Positions 53,054-60,866 of a DNA stretch of 64,000 nt are shown here, piece by piece. The translations under genes and the position numbers were made by a program. Below the pieces are notes generated by a model that was not told the DNA's origin, searched no databases, and saw only the letters and a list, made by a program, of their open reading frames with translations. How positions within the stretch are numbered: position 1 is the stretch's first letter; each line of letters begins with the position of its first letter. The stretch comes from Bradyrhizobium sp. U87765 SZCCT0048 (GTDB lineage: Bacteria > Pseudomonadota > Alphaproteobacteria > Rhizobiales > Xanthobacteraceae), in assembly GCF_018131225.1 (NCBI RefSeq), contig NZ_JAFCMM010000001.1, positions 2,294,001 to 2,358,000 on the forward strand, in the 5' to 3' direction.

Positions 53054-54004
53054 ATGCCGAAGACTTCGGAGAGAACTTCGGCGCCGATAGGCGCTCATCG
53101 CGACATGATCGGATACGGCGACACGCCGCCCGATCCGCAATGGCCGGGCGACGCCTATCTCGCCCTTCAGATCGTGCTCAACTACGAAGAGGGCGGCGAA
53201 AATTCGCCACTGTATGGTGATGCGACGTCGGAATCCTATCTGTCCGAACTCGTCGGAATCGCGCCGTACGTCGGGAAGCGCAACCTCAATATCGAGTCTC
53301 TCTACGAATACGGCTCGCGGGCCGGCTTCTGGCGACTTCGGCGATTGATGGTGGAACGCGGCATGCCGCTGACGGTGTTCGGCGTGGCGACGGCCTTGGC
53401 GGCGAACCCGACCGCGGTGAAGGCGATGGTCGACGCCGGATGGGACATCGCTTCGCACGGCCTGCGCTGGATCGACTACAAGGATTTCGACCCCGCCGAG
53501 GAAGAAGCGCATGTTCGCGCCGCGCTCGATCTTCACGAACAGACCACCGGATCACGCCCGCTCGGATGGTACACGGGTCGTCTCTCCGAGCAGACCCTCG
53601 ATATCGTGATGGATCATGGCGACCTTCTCTACTCGTCGGATTCCTACTGCGATGACCTGCCGTACTGGGTGCATCGCCGCGACAGACGCCACCTGATCGT
53701 TCCCTACAGCCTCGACACGAACGACATGCGCTTCGTCTCCCCGCAAGGCTTCAATGCGGGAGACCAGTTTCTGTCCTATCTGAGGGACACATTCGATGTC
53801 CTGTATGACGAAGGGCGGAAGGGGCAGCCGAAAATGATGTCGGTCGGACTGCATTGCCGAATTGCGGGGCGCCCAGGCCGAACCGCGGCGCTTGCGCGAT
53901 TTCTCGATCATGTCGCGGAAAGGCCGCGCGTATGGATCACAACCCGCGCCGACATCGCAAGACACTGGCACGCGCATCATGCTCGCGAGGGCGTGACGGG
54001 CTGA
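53054..54004 (+). CDS. PuuE-like polysaccharide deacetylase-family hydrolase (allantoinase-like)
   Basis: A 316-residue NodB-fold hydrolase of the PuuE allantoinase type: NYEEGGENSPLYGDATSESYLSE, NIESLYEYGSRAGFWRLRRL, WDIASHGLRWIDYKDF (metal His region), GWYTGRLSEQTLDI and the family-typical end MMSVGLHCRIAGRPGRTAALARFLDHV. PuuE hydrolyses the allantoin hydantoin ring without needing classical amidohydrolase motifs. No other allantoin or urate genes are present, so a different cyclic or linear amide is possible. The ATG at 53054 follows the previous stop by five bases; last intact gene of the operon. Confidence 0.87.
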   Translation: MPKTSERTSAPIGAHRDMIGYGDTPPDPQWPGDAYLALQIVLNYEEGGENSPLYGDATSESYLSELVGIAPYVGKRNLNIESLYEYGSRAGFWRLRRLMVERGMPLTVFGVATALAANPTAVKAMVDAGWDIASHGLRWIDYKDFDPAEEEAHVRAALDLHEQTTGSRPLGWYTGRLSEQTLDIVMDHGDLLYSSDSYCDDLPYWVHRRDRRHLIVPYSLDTNDMRFVSPQGFNAGDQFLSYLRDTFDVLYDEGRKGQPKMMSVGLHCRIAGRPGRTAALARFLDHVAERPRVWITTRADIARHWHAHHAREGVTG

Positions 54005-54133
54005 AGCCGGCGTCCGACCGGGCCTCCGCTGACGCACCAGCGTGGGATCACCCTGGACGTGCTGACCGCCTACCCGCTGATCCTGATGGACCAGGACACC
54101 AGCGTTCGTGAGAGCGTCGATCCCGCCCGCTGA
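54005..54133 (+). pseudogene. Possible remnant of a LysR-type regulator C-terminus
   Basis: In the frame directly following the PuuE stop, the DNA encodes about 42 residues containing GITLDVLTAYPLILMDQD and TSVRESVD before a TGA at 54131-54133. This resembles the hinge segment of a LysR substrate-binding domain (...L..hPLIL.d...SVR..vd). No start codon or DNA-binding domain remains. It may mark a deletion or recombination scar at the operon edge. The short match makes this tentative. Confidence 0.4.
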
Positions 54134-54145
54134 CAGCGTGTCCTG

Positions 54146-54679
54146 TCAGGCCTTCGGCGCCGGATGGATCGGATCGACCCACAGTACGGTTTCCGGCTTC
54201 TCCACCGGCTCGATGTCGAGATTGATCGCGACCGCCTCACCATCGCTGCGCACCAGCACGCACTCCAGAACCTCGTCGGGGCTAGCATTGATCTCCTGAT
54301 GCGGCACATAGGGCGGCACGAAGATGAAGTCCCCCGGGCCGGCCTCCGCCGTGAACTGCAGCTGCTCGCCCCAGCGCATGCGCGCCTTGCCCCGCACGAC
54401 GTAGATGACGCTCTCGAGATGGCCATGATGGTGCGCGCCGGTCTTGGCGTCGGGGTGAATTGTCACCGTTCCGGCCCACAGCTTCTGCGCACCGACCCGG
54501 GCAAAATTGATGGCCGCTTTGCGGTCCATTCCAGCCGTCGACGGCACATTGGAATCGAGCTGATTCCCCGGAATCACCCGCACCCCGTCATGCTTCCAGC
54601 GGTCATGATCGCCATGGCCATGATCACCGTGGTCATGGTGATGATCATGAGAGTGGGGGTGATCGTGCGAACCGCTCAT
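54146..54679 (-). CDS. Cupin-domain protein with histidine-rich N-terminus
   Basis: A 177-residue single-cupin protein. Residues 3-27 hold about 12 histidines in alternating His/Asp repeats ([21 protein letters not shown]), typical of nickel, zinc or cobalt handling. The cupin core follows: [26 protein letters not shown] (motif 1) and [18 protein letters not shown] (motif 2), with the metal-binding histidines. The ATG at 54679 is used; an upstream GTG at 54733 would add 18 residues. Function unknown; metal storage or a metal-dependent cupin enzyme are options. It is divergent from the CsbD-like gene. Confidence 0.82.
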   Translation of the reverse strand: MSGSHDHPHSHDHHHDHGDHGHGDHDRWKHDGVRVIPGNQLDSNVPSTAGMDRKAAINFARVGAQKLWAGTVTIHPDAKTGAHHHGHLESVIYVVRGKARMRWGEQLQFTAEAGPGDFIFVPPYVPHQEINASPDEVLECVLVRSDGEAVAINLDIEPVEKPETVLWVDPIHPAPKA

Positions 54680-54771
54680 GGCCTGCCCTGTTCCGTTGGT
54701 CTGCTTCACATGGTCGACGGCGGCGCGTGACACGGGAACACGGGTTCCGCCGCAAACACGTCAACAGAACA

Positions 54772-54796
54772 GGAACCATTCGTCAACGGGACGGTT
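54772..54796 (+). promoter_or_regulatory. EcfG-type (general stress) promoter
   Basis: GGAAC (54772-54776), 16 bases, then GGTT (54793-54796), matching the alphaproteobacterial EcfG consensus GGAAC-N16/17-cGTT. It lies 37 bases upstream of the CsbD-like gene, a type of gene often controlled by the PhyR-NepR-EcfG cascade. Confidence 0.7.
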
Positions 54797-54833
54797 GAGA
54801 AGGCACCAATTCATTCCAGCATGGAGATCAACG

Positions 54834-55049
54834 ATGGGAAGCACGATGGACAAGGCCAAGGGCATCGCCAACGAAGCCGCCGGCAAGGCCAAGCAACATA
54901 TCGGCGAGGCGATCGACTCGCCGAAGCTGCAGGCCGAAGGCGCGATTCAGGAAGCGAAGGGCCATGCCCAGAAGGCGCTCGGCGACGCCAAGGCGGCGGC
55001 CAAGGATGCAGCCAACAAGGCGGCCGACTTTGCCAACCGCAAGCTCTGA
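54834..55049 (+). CDS. CsbD-like stress protein
   Basis: A 71-residue, highly charged, Ala/Lys-rich protein: [49 protein letters not shown], with the KGxxxEAxGKxK and AEGxxQExKG repeats of the CsbD family. It is likely disordered or helical and non-enzymatic. The ATG at 54834 has GGAGA upstream; an in-frame ATG four codons later is an alternative. Transcription probably depends on the EcfG-type promoter just upstream, linking it to general stress or stationary phase. Confidence 0.88.
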   Translation: MGSTMDKAKGIANEAAGKAKQHIGEAIDSPKLQAEGAIQEAKGHAQKALGDAKAAAKDAANKAADFANRKL

Positions 55050-55085
55050 CCGCGGCAGCGTTTGATCCTGCTCACCACATGCGAC

Positions 55086-55109
55086 GGGGCCGGCCTTCGG
55101 GCCGGTCCC
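55086..55109. terminator. Stem-loop between csbD-like and glutaminase genes
   Basis: The 10-base stem GGGGCCGGCC / GGCCGGTCCC (one G-T pair) has a TTCG tetraloop, between two convergent genes. The UUCG-type loop makes it very stable. It probably serves both transcripts. Confidence 0.65.
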
Positions 55110-55126
55110 GCCGTGCGTGCCTTCAG

Positions 55127-56971
55127 CTATTTGGCGCTGAGCAGATCGACCTTGGTGTTCGCGATACGCAACCGACCGGCAAGGAGAGCCGCGAGGTTGT
55201 GCATGATCTGCCGTCCGACCGCAGGATAGCGCTCGGTGAAGTGCTGAAACGCCTCGATCGGAATTTCGATCGAGGCTACTGCGCTATCGGCAACGACATC
55301 GGCGGCGCGCCGGTCACCCAGCAGCGCCATCTCGCCGACCACCATGCCGCCGGTGAGGACCGCCAGACGCACCCCGCTCGGCAGCCGCACGCTGACTTCG
55401 CCGCTCAGGAGCAGAAACAGCGACGTGCCGGGCTCGCCTGCGCGCATCAGCACATCGCCGGGCTGGAAATGGCGCTCGCCACCGAGTTCGGTCAGAGCGG
55501 CAATGCCGTCAGAAGAAACATCGGTCAGCAGCGCCTGCTCCGGCAGCGGCACCGACCCCGCTTGCGCGATACGGCCGCCATAACGATGGACGATCTGATC
55601 CTCCGCCCACTCGATCGCCTGGTCGAGCTCGGCAAACGTCCGCACGCTGGTCATTCCGTCCGTCCAGCGGCTGATGGCGTCCCAGGTCAGCGACTCCTGC
55701 CCCAGGCCCGACAGCACCGTGGTGACGCGCCGGCTCTCCAGCTCGCGCAGGCCGTCGGCCAGCAGCCGCGCCGCCGCGCTGGAGACATCGGCAACGCGCC
55801 GGAAATCGACGATCAGGATCTGCGGCAGGCCCTTGCCGATCATCTGGCGCGAAATGTAGTCCACGGTGACGAATGAGAGCGAACCGACCAGCTCGATGAT
55901 GCGGACTGCATCGGGATGAGATTCAAGAATGCGGCGCTGCGCCGCCGGCCGGCTGCGGCGCGACGCGCCGCGGCCGATGTCGTAATCGGCCATCACGCTG
56001 GTGCGCGAGTTGCCGTTGCGGTTGAGCATGTGCAGGTCGAAATGGGTCGACAGCAGCTCGCACATCGCAATGCCGCGCACGCTGTTGCCATGCGCATCGA
56101 GGCGTGGCGAGAAGCTGCCGAAGCCGAACTGCGAGGGCAGCGCGGCGAGAATGCCGCCGCCGACCCCGCTCTTGGCGGGGATCCCGACACGATAGATCCA
56201 TGCGCCGGCATAGTCGTACATGCCTGCCGTCGTCATCACTGACAGCGTGCGCGCCACCGCGTAGGGGGCGACCACCTGCTCGCCCGTGAACGGGTTGAGG
56301 CCGCGGTTGGCCAGCGTCGCGGCCATCACAGCGAGATCCCGCGCGGTGACCAGCATGGAGCACTGCCGGAAATAGACATCGAGTACGGCGCCGACGTCGC
56401 CACCGATCACCGCGGCATTGCGCAGCAGATAGCCGATGGCACGGTTGCGGTCGCCCGTGGCACGCTCCGAGGCGTAGACCGCCTCGTCGACACCGAGTTC
56501 GCGCCCCGCGAAACGTTCGAGCCCCCGCCGGATAAACGCGAAAGCGTCCGCGCCTTTCGCCGCCGCGATCAGCCCGGAGCAGGTGATCGCCCCGGCATTG
56601 ACCATGGCGTTGAACGGCTTGTTGTCGGCGTTGAGACGAATCGAATTGAAAGCGTCGCCGCTCGGCTCGACGCCGATCACCGATTCGACGGATGCCGGCC
56701 CAAGGCTGTCGAGCGCCAGCGCGAACACGAAGGCCTTGGAGATCGACTGGATCGTGAACGGCACAGCGGTGTCGCCCACCTCATAGAGATGGCCATCGAT
56801 GGTGGCGAGACTGACGCCAAAATGATCGGGATCGGCCTTGGACAGCTCCGGAATGTAGCAGGTGACCTCCCCACTCTGATCGCCGGCCAGGCGAGCGTGG
56901 CTGTCGCGCAGGAATTGCTGCAGCGGCGGGCGCACGGCTGGCGGATCGCCGAGCGGGGCTTGCGTCGTCAT
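55127..56971 (-). CDS. glsA: Glutaminase fused to STAS and cyclic-nucleotide-binding domains
   Basis: A 614-residue three-domain protein. Residues 15-315 are a serine-dependent beta-lactamase-fold glutaminase (Ser76-Ile-Ser-Lys79 in FTIQSISKAF; LNADNKPFNAMVNAGAI; GIPAKSGVGGGILA). Residues about 345-455 form a STAS domain (FVTVDYISRQMIGKGLPQILIVDFRRVADVSSAAARLL). Residues about 485-605 form a cNMP-binding domain (FQPGDVLMRAGEPGTSLFLLLSGEVSVRL; GEMALLGDRRAADVVADS). Stand-alone GlsA is about 310 residues. Glutamine hydrolysis may therefore be tuned by cAMP-like nucleotides. It is probably transcribed on its own; a hairpin precedes its start. Confidence 0.92.
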   Translation of the reverse strand: MTTQAPLGDPPAVRPPLQQFLRDSHARLAGDQSGEVTCYIPELSKADPDHFGVSLATIDGHLYEVGDTAVPFTIQSISKAFVFALALDSLGPASVESVIGVEPSGDAFNSIRLNADNKPFNAMVNAGAITCSGLIAAAKGADAFAFIRRGLERFAGRELGVDEAVYASERATGDRNRAIGYLLRNAAVIGGDVGAVLDVYFRQCSMLVTARDLAVMAATLANRGLNPFTGEQVVAPYAVARTLSVMTTAGMYDYAGAWIYRVGIPAKSGVGGGILAALPSQFGFGSFSPRLDAHGNSVRGIAMCELLSTHFDLHMLNRNGNSRTSVMADYDIGRGASRRSRPAAQRRILESHPDAVRIIELVGSLSFVTVDYISRQMIGKGLPQILIVDFRRVADVSSAAARLLADGLRELESRRVTTVLSGLGQESLTWDAISRWTDGMTSVRTFAELDQAIEWAEDQIVHRYGGRIAQAGSVPLPEQALLTDVSSDGIAALTELGGERHFQPGDVLMRAGEPGTSLFLLLSGEVSVRLPSGVRLAVLTGGMVVGEMALLGDRRAADVVADSAVASIEIPIEAFQHFTERYPAVGRQIMHNLAALLAGRLRIANTKVDLLSAK

Positions 56972-56999
56972 GGCTCGGGATCCTCCTGTCGCCTGGTGA

Positions 57000-57021
57000 C
57001 CAGCCTCCGCGAGGAGGCTGG
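57000..57021 (-). terminator. Stem-loop upstream of glsA
   Basis: A perfect nine-base stem, CCAGCCTCC (57000-57008) and GGAGGCTGG (57013-57021), with loop GCGA. It lies between the lactone isomerase stop and the glutaminase start. It may end the hexuronate transcript or structure the glsA leader; no T run. Confidence 0.5.
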
Positions 57022-57095
57022 CGCCAAGCTGTCACGGTGTCGTTGCCACGGTCAATTGGCATTCCCGTGACCGGCGCACCGGCGCAGGTTTCACT

Positions 57096-57935
57096 TTAGA
57101 AGCCGTAGAGCTCCGCTGGCGTCGTCACCAGGATACGCTCGCGCACCGCCGCATCCGGCGCCCAGTCGAGCAGCAGGTCGAGGTTGTTGACGTCGTCGGG
57201 ATAGCCGACGATGTGCGCCTGGGCATGCGGCCAGTTGCTGGCCCAGATCATGCGTTCCGGTGCATGACGAATCAGCGCGCGGGCGAGTGCGGCGACATCT
57301 TCGAAATGCGGCGCGCCGGTTCTGGAAAACTCATAGGCAGCCGCCAGCTTGACATAGCAGCGGCCGGTATCGAGCAGCCGCAGCAGCGCCTTGAAGCTGT
57401 CATGGTCGGGCGTCACCGGATCGATGAACTTGCCGATGTGATCGATGATGAAACGGCCCGGCAGGCGGCAGATCTGCGCCTCGTATTGCGGCAGGTCGCG
57501 GCCGTTGAGTTGCACCAGCGCATGCCAGCCGTGCTCGTGGGCGCGGCGCCCCATCTCGTCCATCTGGGGCCACGACAACGTGCCGCCGAGCAGGGACATG
57601 AAGCGGATGCCGCGGGCGCCCTCGCGGGTCAGCCGCGCCATCTCGTCGTCACTCACGCCGGGCTTGACCACGACGACGGCGCGCGCCGCCGGACCGATCT
57701 GCTTCACCGCCTCCATGGTACAGCGGTTGTCGTCGCCATAGGCGTTGGGCTGCACCACGACGACGCGCTCGATGCCGAGCCACGACATCAATTGCTTGTA
57801 GTCCGAGACACTCGCGTCCGCCGGCGACGGCGTCCCCGGCAGCGTCGGATAGCGGCTGTCGTAGATATGGATGTGGGTGTCGCACAGCCCCTTGGACTGG
57901 AGCTTGGGCGGACGTCCGGTCAGAGGGCGTTGCAT
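57096..57935 (-). CDS. gli: D-galactarolactone isomerase-like amidohydrolase (COG3618 type)
   Basis: A 279-residue TIM-barrel metal-independent or mononuclear amidohydrolase: CDTHIHIYDSRYP at the N-terminus (HxH motif), EGARGIRFMSLLGGT, RFIIDHIGKFIDPVTPDHDSF and RMIWASNWPHAQ near the C-terminus. LigI and galactarolactone isomerase share this layout. The neighbouring uronate dehydrogenase and cycloisomerase favour isomerisation of galactaro-1,4-lactone to the 1,5 form. The ATG at 57935 gives the normal N-terminus. Downstream gene of the hexuronate operon on this strand. Confidence 0.82.
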   Translation of the reverse strand: MQRPLTGRPPKLQSKGLCDTHIHIYDSRYPTLPGTPSPADASVSDYKQLMSWLGIERVVVVQPNAYGDDNRCTMEAVKQIGPAARAVVVVKPGVSDDEMARLTREGARGIRFMSLLGGTLSWPQMDEMGRRAHEHGWHALVQLNGRDLPQYEAQICRLPGRFIIDHIGKFIDPVTPDHDSFKALLRLLDTGRCYVKLAAAYEFSRTGAPHFEDVAALARALIRHAPERMIWASNWPHAQAHIVGYPDDVNNLDLLLDWAPDAAVRERILVTTPAELYGF

Positions 57936-57966
57936 GGGAGTCTCCCGGGAGAAGCGAGGTGCAGGT

Positions 57967-59067
57967 TCAATGAAGCTGGAAGCGGCGAAGAATCGCCGGA
58001 TCGGGCGTAAATCCGAGGCCCGGCCCCGACGGCACGTCGAGCAGCCCGCCACGCGGCAGCGCGATCGCCGGATCGAGCCAGGCCTCCGGCGTCACGTAGA
58101 GGAACTCGAACAAGCCGGGATCGTCCTGCAGCGCCGCAAGCTGCAGCGTCGCCGCATAGCCCGGCCCGAAATACGGCGAATGTGGCATCGGCGTCTTGCC
58201 CGCCGCACGCACCAGCGCCACCACCTTCAGGAATTCGGTGACGCCGCCGACCTTGGTGACGCTCGGCTGCGGATAGGTCACGGCCTCGGTCAGCCGCGCG
58301 AACTCGATCGCGGTGCAGGCGTTCTCGCCCGCCGAGAGCGGCACGCCAAAGCGCTGCAGGCGGGCGATCGCGGCAAAGTCCTCCGGCGGAAAAATCGGCT
58401 CCTCGACCCAGTGGAGATCGAGCGCCTTGAGCCGCGGCAGGATGGCCTCGGCCTCCGACACGCTCCAGCTGCAGTTGACATCGGTCATCAGCTTGACGTC
58501 GGGGCCGACCGCGTCACGTGCGGCCGCGATCGGGTCATGGGCAATCTCGTGCAGCTTGACCTCGCGATACCCCTCGGCGACGGCGCGGCTCGCAATCTCG
58601 CGCGCAAGCCGCCCCTCGCCGTAACGCACCAGGCTGGCATAGGCCGGCACCCGGTCGCGCCGCCGGCCGCCAATCAGGTCGGCCAGCGACTTGCCCTGCT
58701 GGCGCGCGGCAAGGTCCCACAGCGCCATGTCGAGGCCGGAGATGGCGAAGATACCGATGCCGTAGCGACCGAAAATATGCAGCTTGAACTGCAGTTCGGC
58801 GTTGAGATCGGCGATGTTGGTGACCTGCCGGCCCTGCACCAGCGGGAACACCATGTCCTGCACCGCCGTCCACACCGGCCGCAGGCAGCTGTAGGCGAAA
58901 CATTCGCCCCAGCCGACGACGCCGTCGCTGCTCTCGGCCCGCACCAGCACCATGTCGAAATCGCGCCAGCCCTGCGGCGTGGCGCGCGGACCGCTGATGA
59001 AGTCGCCGAACGGGATGCGCAGTGCATAGGCATCCAGCCGGGCAATGGTGAATGGCGCATGCTGCAT
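57967..59067 (-). CDS. gci: D-galactarolactone cycloisomerase-like enolase-superfamily enzyme
   Basis: A 366-residue member of the mandelate racemase/muconate cycloisomerase group. Mg ligands are Asp196 (MTDVNCSW), Glu222 (HWVEEPIFP) and Glu248 (LSAGENAC); catalytic candidates are Lys171/His173 (VKLHEIA) and His296 (MPHSPYFGPG). In the Agrobacterium pathway such an enzyme opens the galactarate/glucarate lactone to 3-deoxy-2-keto-hexarate. The ATG at 59067 gives MQHAPFTIARLDAYALRIP. Position between the lactone isomerase and uronate dehydrogenase genes supports the role; other acid-sugar dehydratase activities cannot be excluded. Confidence 0.85.
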   Translation of the reverse strand: MQHAPFTIARLDAYALRIPFGDFISGPRATPQGWRDFDMVLVRAESSDGVVGWGECFAYSCLRPVWTAVQDMVFPLVQGRQVTNIADLNAELQFKLHIFGRYGIGIFAISGLDMALWDLAARQQGKSLADLIGGRRRDRVPAYASLVRYGEGRLAREIASRAVAEGYREVKLHEIAHDPIAAARDAVGPDVKLMTDVNCSWSVSEAEAILPRLKALDLHWVEEPIFPPEDFAAIARLQRFGVPLSAGENACTAIEFARLTEAVTYPQPSVTKVGGVTEFLKVVALVRAAGKTPMPHSPYFGPGYAATLQLAALQDDPGLFEFLYVTPEAWLDPAIALPRGGLLDVPSGPGLGFTPDPAILRRFQLH

Positions 59068-59087
59068 GGCCGCCCCCGTCCGCCCGT

Positions 59088-59897
59088 TCAGGCGCTGGTG
59101 ATCTTCGTCAGATCGCCGGTGAATTCGCCAGTGCAGAACGGGCCGCCCTGGAAGGCATCGCCGACAGGATCGGTCTTCGGACCAGCAGCCGCGAGAATGG
59201 CGGCGGCATAGTCCTCGGAACGCCCCGTCGGCTTGTAGCCGAGCGCGACGGCGCGGCTGTTGTCCCACCAAGCCCGCTTGTTGTCGGACATGCCGTAGAC
59301 GACTTCATAGACCAGCCCCTCGCGCTCGAGGCCGATGCGGATCAGCGACACGAGATCCTCGGTCTTCAGCCAGATCGCGAGCCGGCGCTCGTCGAGCGGC
59401 TCCTCGCCGACATTGCCGATACGGATCGACAGCACGCCGATGCCGTGCTTATAGGCATACAGCGCACCGAGCGCCTCACCGAACGCCTTGCTGACGCCAT
59501 AGCGGGTGTCAGGCTTGATGATGGCCTCGGTGTCGATGGTCTCGCTGCGCGGATGGAAACCCATCACATGGTTCGACGACGCGAACACCACGCGTTTGAC
59601 GCCCGCAAGACGCGCGGCCTCGAACAGGTTGTAGGTGCCAATGATGTTGGCGTTGAGGATGGTCTCCCATGGCCCCTCGACCGAAAACCCGCCGAGATGG
59701 ATGATGCCGTCGATCCCTTCGACGGCCTTTTTCACCTGATCGAGATCGGCAAGGTCGGCGGCGATGAATGTCTCGCTCGCGGACAGGTCGTCGGGATGCT
59801 TGAGGTCGCTGAGCACGAGATCCGGATAGATCGCCGGCAGCAGTTTGCGCAGGCGCGCCCCGACCCCGCCGGCCGCGCCGGTCAACAGAATACGCAT
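59088..59897 (-). CDS. udh: Uronate dehydrogenase
   Basis: A 269-residue NAD-dependent SDR enzyme: nucleotide-binding TGAAGGVGARLRKLL (residues 6-20), HLGGFSVEGPWETILNANIIGTYNLFEAARLAGVKRVVFASSNHVMGFH, and the catalytic Tyr133-x3-Lys137 in DTRYGVSK. Length and motifs match Udh of Agrobacterium and Pseudomonas. It oxidises D-galacturonate or D-glucuronate to the aldarolactone, the first step of the oxidative hexuronate route. It is the first gene of the enzyme operon, 45 bases from the upstream regulator gene on the same strand. Confidence 0.92.
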   Translation of the reverse strand: MRILLTGAAGGVGARLRKLLPAIYPDLVLSDLKHPDDLSASETFIAADLADLDQVKKAVEGIDGIIHLGGFSVEGPWETILNANIIGTYNLFEAARLAGVKRVVFASSNHVMGFHPRSETIDTEAIIKPDTRYGVSKAFGEALGALYAYKHGIGVLSIRIGNVGEEPLDERRLAIWLKTEDLVSLIRIGLEREGLVYEVVYGMSDNKRAWWDNSRAVALGYKPTGRSEDYAAAILAAAGPKTDPVGDAFQGGPFCTGEFTGDLTKITSA

Positions 59898-59942
59898 GGG
59901 TGTTTCCTCTTGTGACTGATCCGGAAATGATGGGTCTCGCCG

Positions 59943-60731
59943 TCAGCCCGTCTCGTTCGCCGAGGCGAGCTGACGATACCGCTCGCGCGAATTCAAGAGG
60001 TGCTTGCGCATGGCATCCCGCGCCTTTTTCGGGGACCGCGCCTCGATGGCATTGATGATCGCTTCGTGCTCGGCCTCGATACGCCGCAGATAGCTGCGCA
60101 TGTCGTCCGGCTCGCCCTCGAACGAGCGAATGCTCTGGCGCGGAATGATCAGCCGGCCGAGATATTCCAGGAACTCGACAAAGCGGTTGTTCTGCGTCGC
60201 CACGGCGATGGCGCGATGAAAGGCAAGGTCTTCGTGGATGCCGCGGTCGCCGCGGGCGATCACACGCCCGAGCTCGTCATGAGCGGCACGGATGTCCTCG
60301 AGCTGCTGTGCGGTCGCGCGCTCGCTGGCGATCGCAGCGGCTTCCGCCTCCACCGCCATGCGCAGTTCCAGCACCTCGATCACCCCGGTCAGGGATCCCA
60401 GGCCATCGGGATCGATCACGTAGGGCTGGCGGCTGGGGTCGGGATTGACGAACGCCCCCGCGCCTTGCCGCGTCACCACCAGACCGCGCGCGCGCAGCGC
60501 AGCAACCGCCTCGCGAATGACGGTGCGGCTGACGCCCATCGCCGTCATCATCTCCTGCTCGGACGGCAGCTTCTCGCCGCCCTTGAGCTTGCCGGAGGTG
60601 ATCTCCTCGGCAAGGCGGTTGCAAACCTCGGCACTGAGGCTGCGCGTCGGCTGCACCGGCCGCAGCAGCGTATCGGCGCCGCGCGTAGCGGAGGTCGAGG
60701 ACGGAGGGCTTGACGGTTCTTGTCTGGTCAT
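59943..60731 (-). CDS. FadR/GntR-family regulator of hexuronate genes
   Basis: A 262-residue regulator with the FadR-type winged helix LAEEITSGKLKGGEKLPSEQEMMTAMGVSRTVIREAVAALRARGLVVTRQGAGAFVNP and a helical FCD sensor (LRMAVEAEAAAIASERA, EDLAFHRAIAVATQN). A Ser/Pro-rich N-terminal tail of about 25 residues precedes the domain. The ATG at 60731 is used. It is divergent from the TRAP transporter operon and upstream of udh, so it probably represses both and is released by a hexuronate or aldarate. The 135-base divergent gap contains AACTTGTAC next to its start, a possible half site. Confidence 0.9.
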   Translation of the reverse strand: MTRQEPSSPPSSTSATRGADTLLRPVQPTRSLSAEVCNRLAEEITSGKLKGGEKLPSEQEMMTAMGVSRTVIREAVAALRARGLVVTRQGAGAFVNPDPSRQPYVIDPDGLGSLTGVIEVLELRMAVEAEAAAIASERATAQQLEDIRAAHDELGRVIARGDRGIHEDLAFHRAIAVATQNNRFVEFLEYLGRLIIPRQSIRSFEGEPDDMRSYLRRIEAEHEAIINAIEARSPKKARDAMRKHLLNSRERYRQLASANETG

Positions 60732-60866
60732 CGTACAAGTTGGATAACATAGGCCGACGTCACGGGCAACAGCGTTGCGCGCCCCGCGCAATCTCCGACG
60801 TGACGGCCACGCGCACAGAACAGGTCAGACCATGACCGCACGCCAACGCAAGGGAGAGAACAAGCC

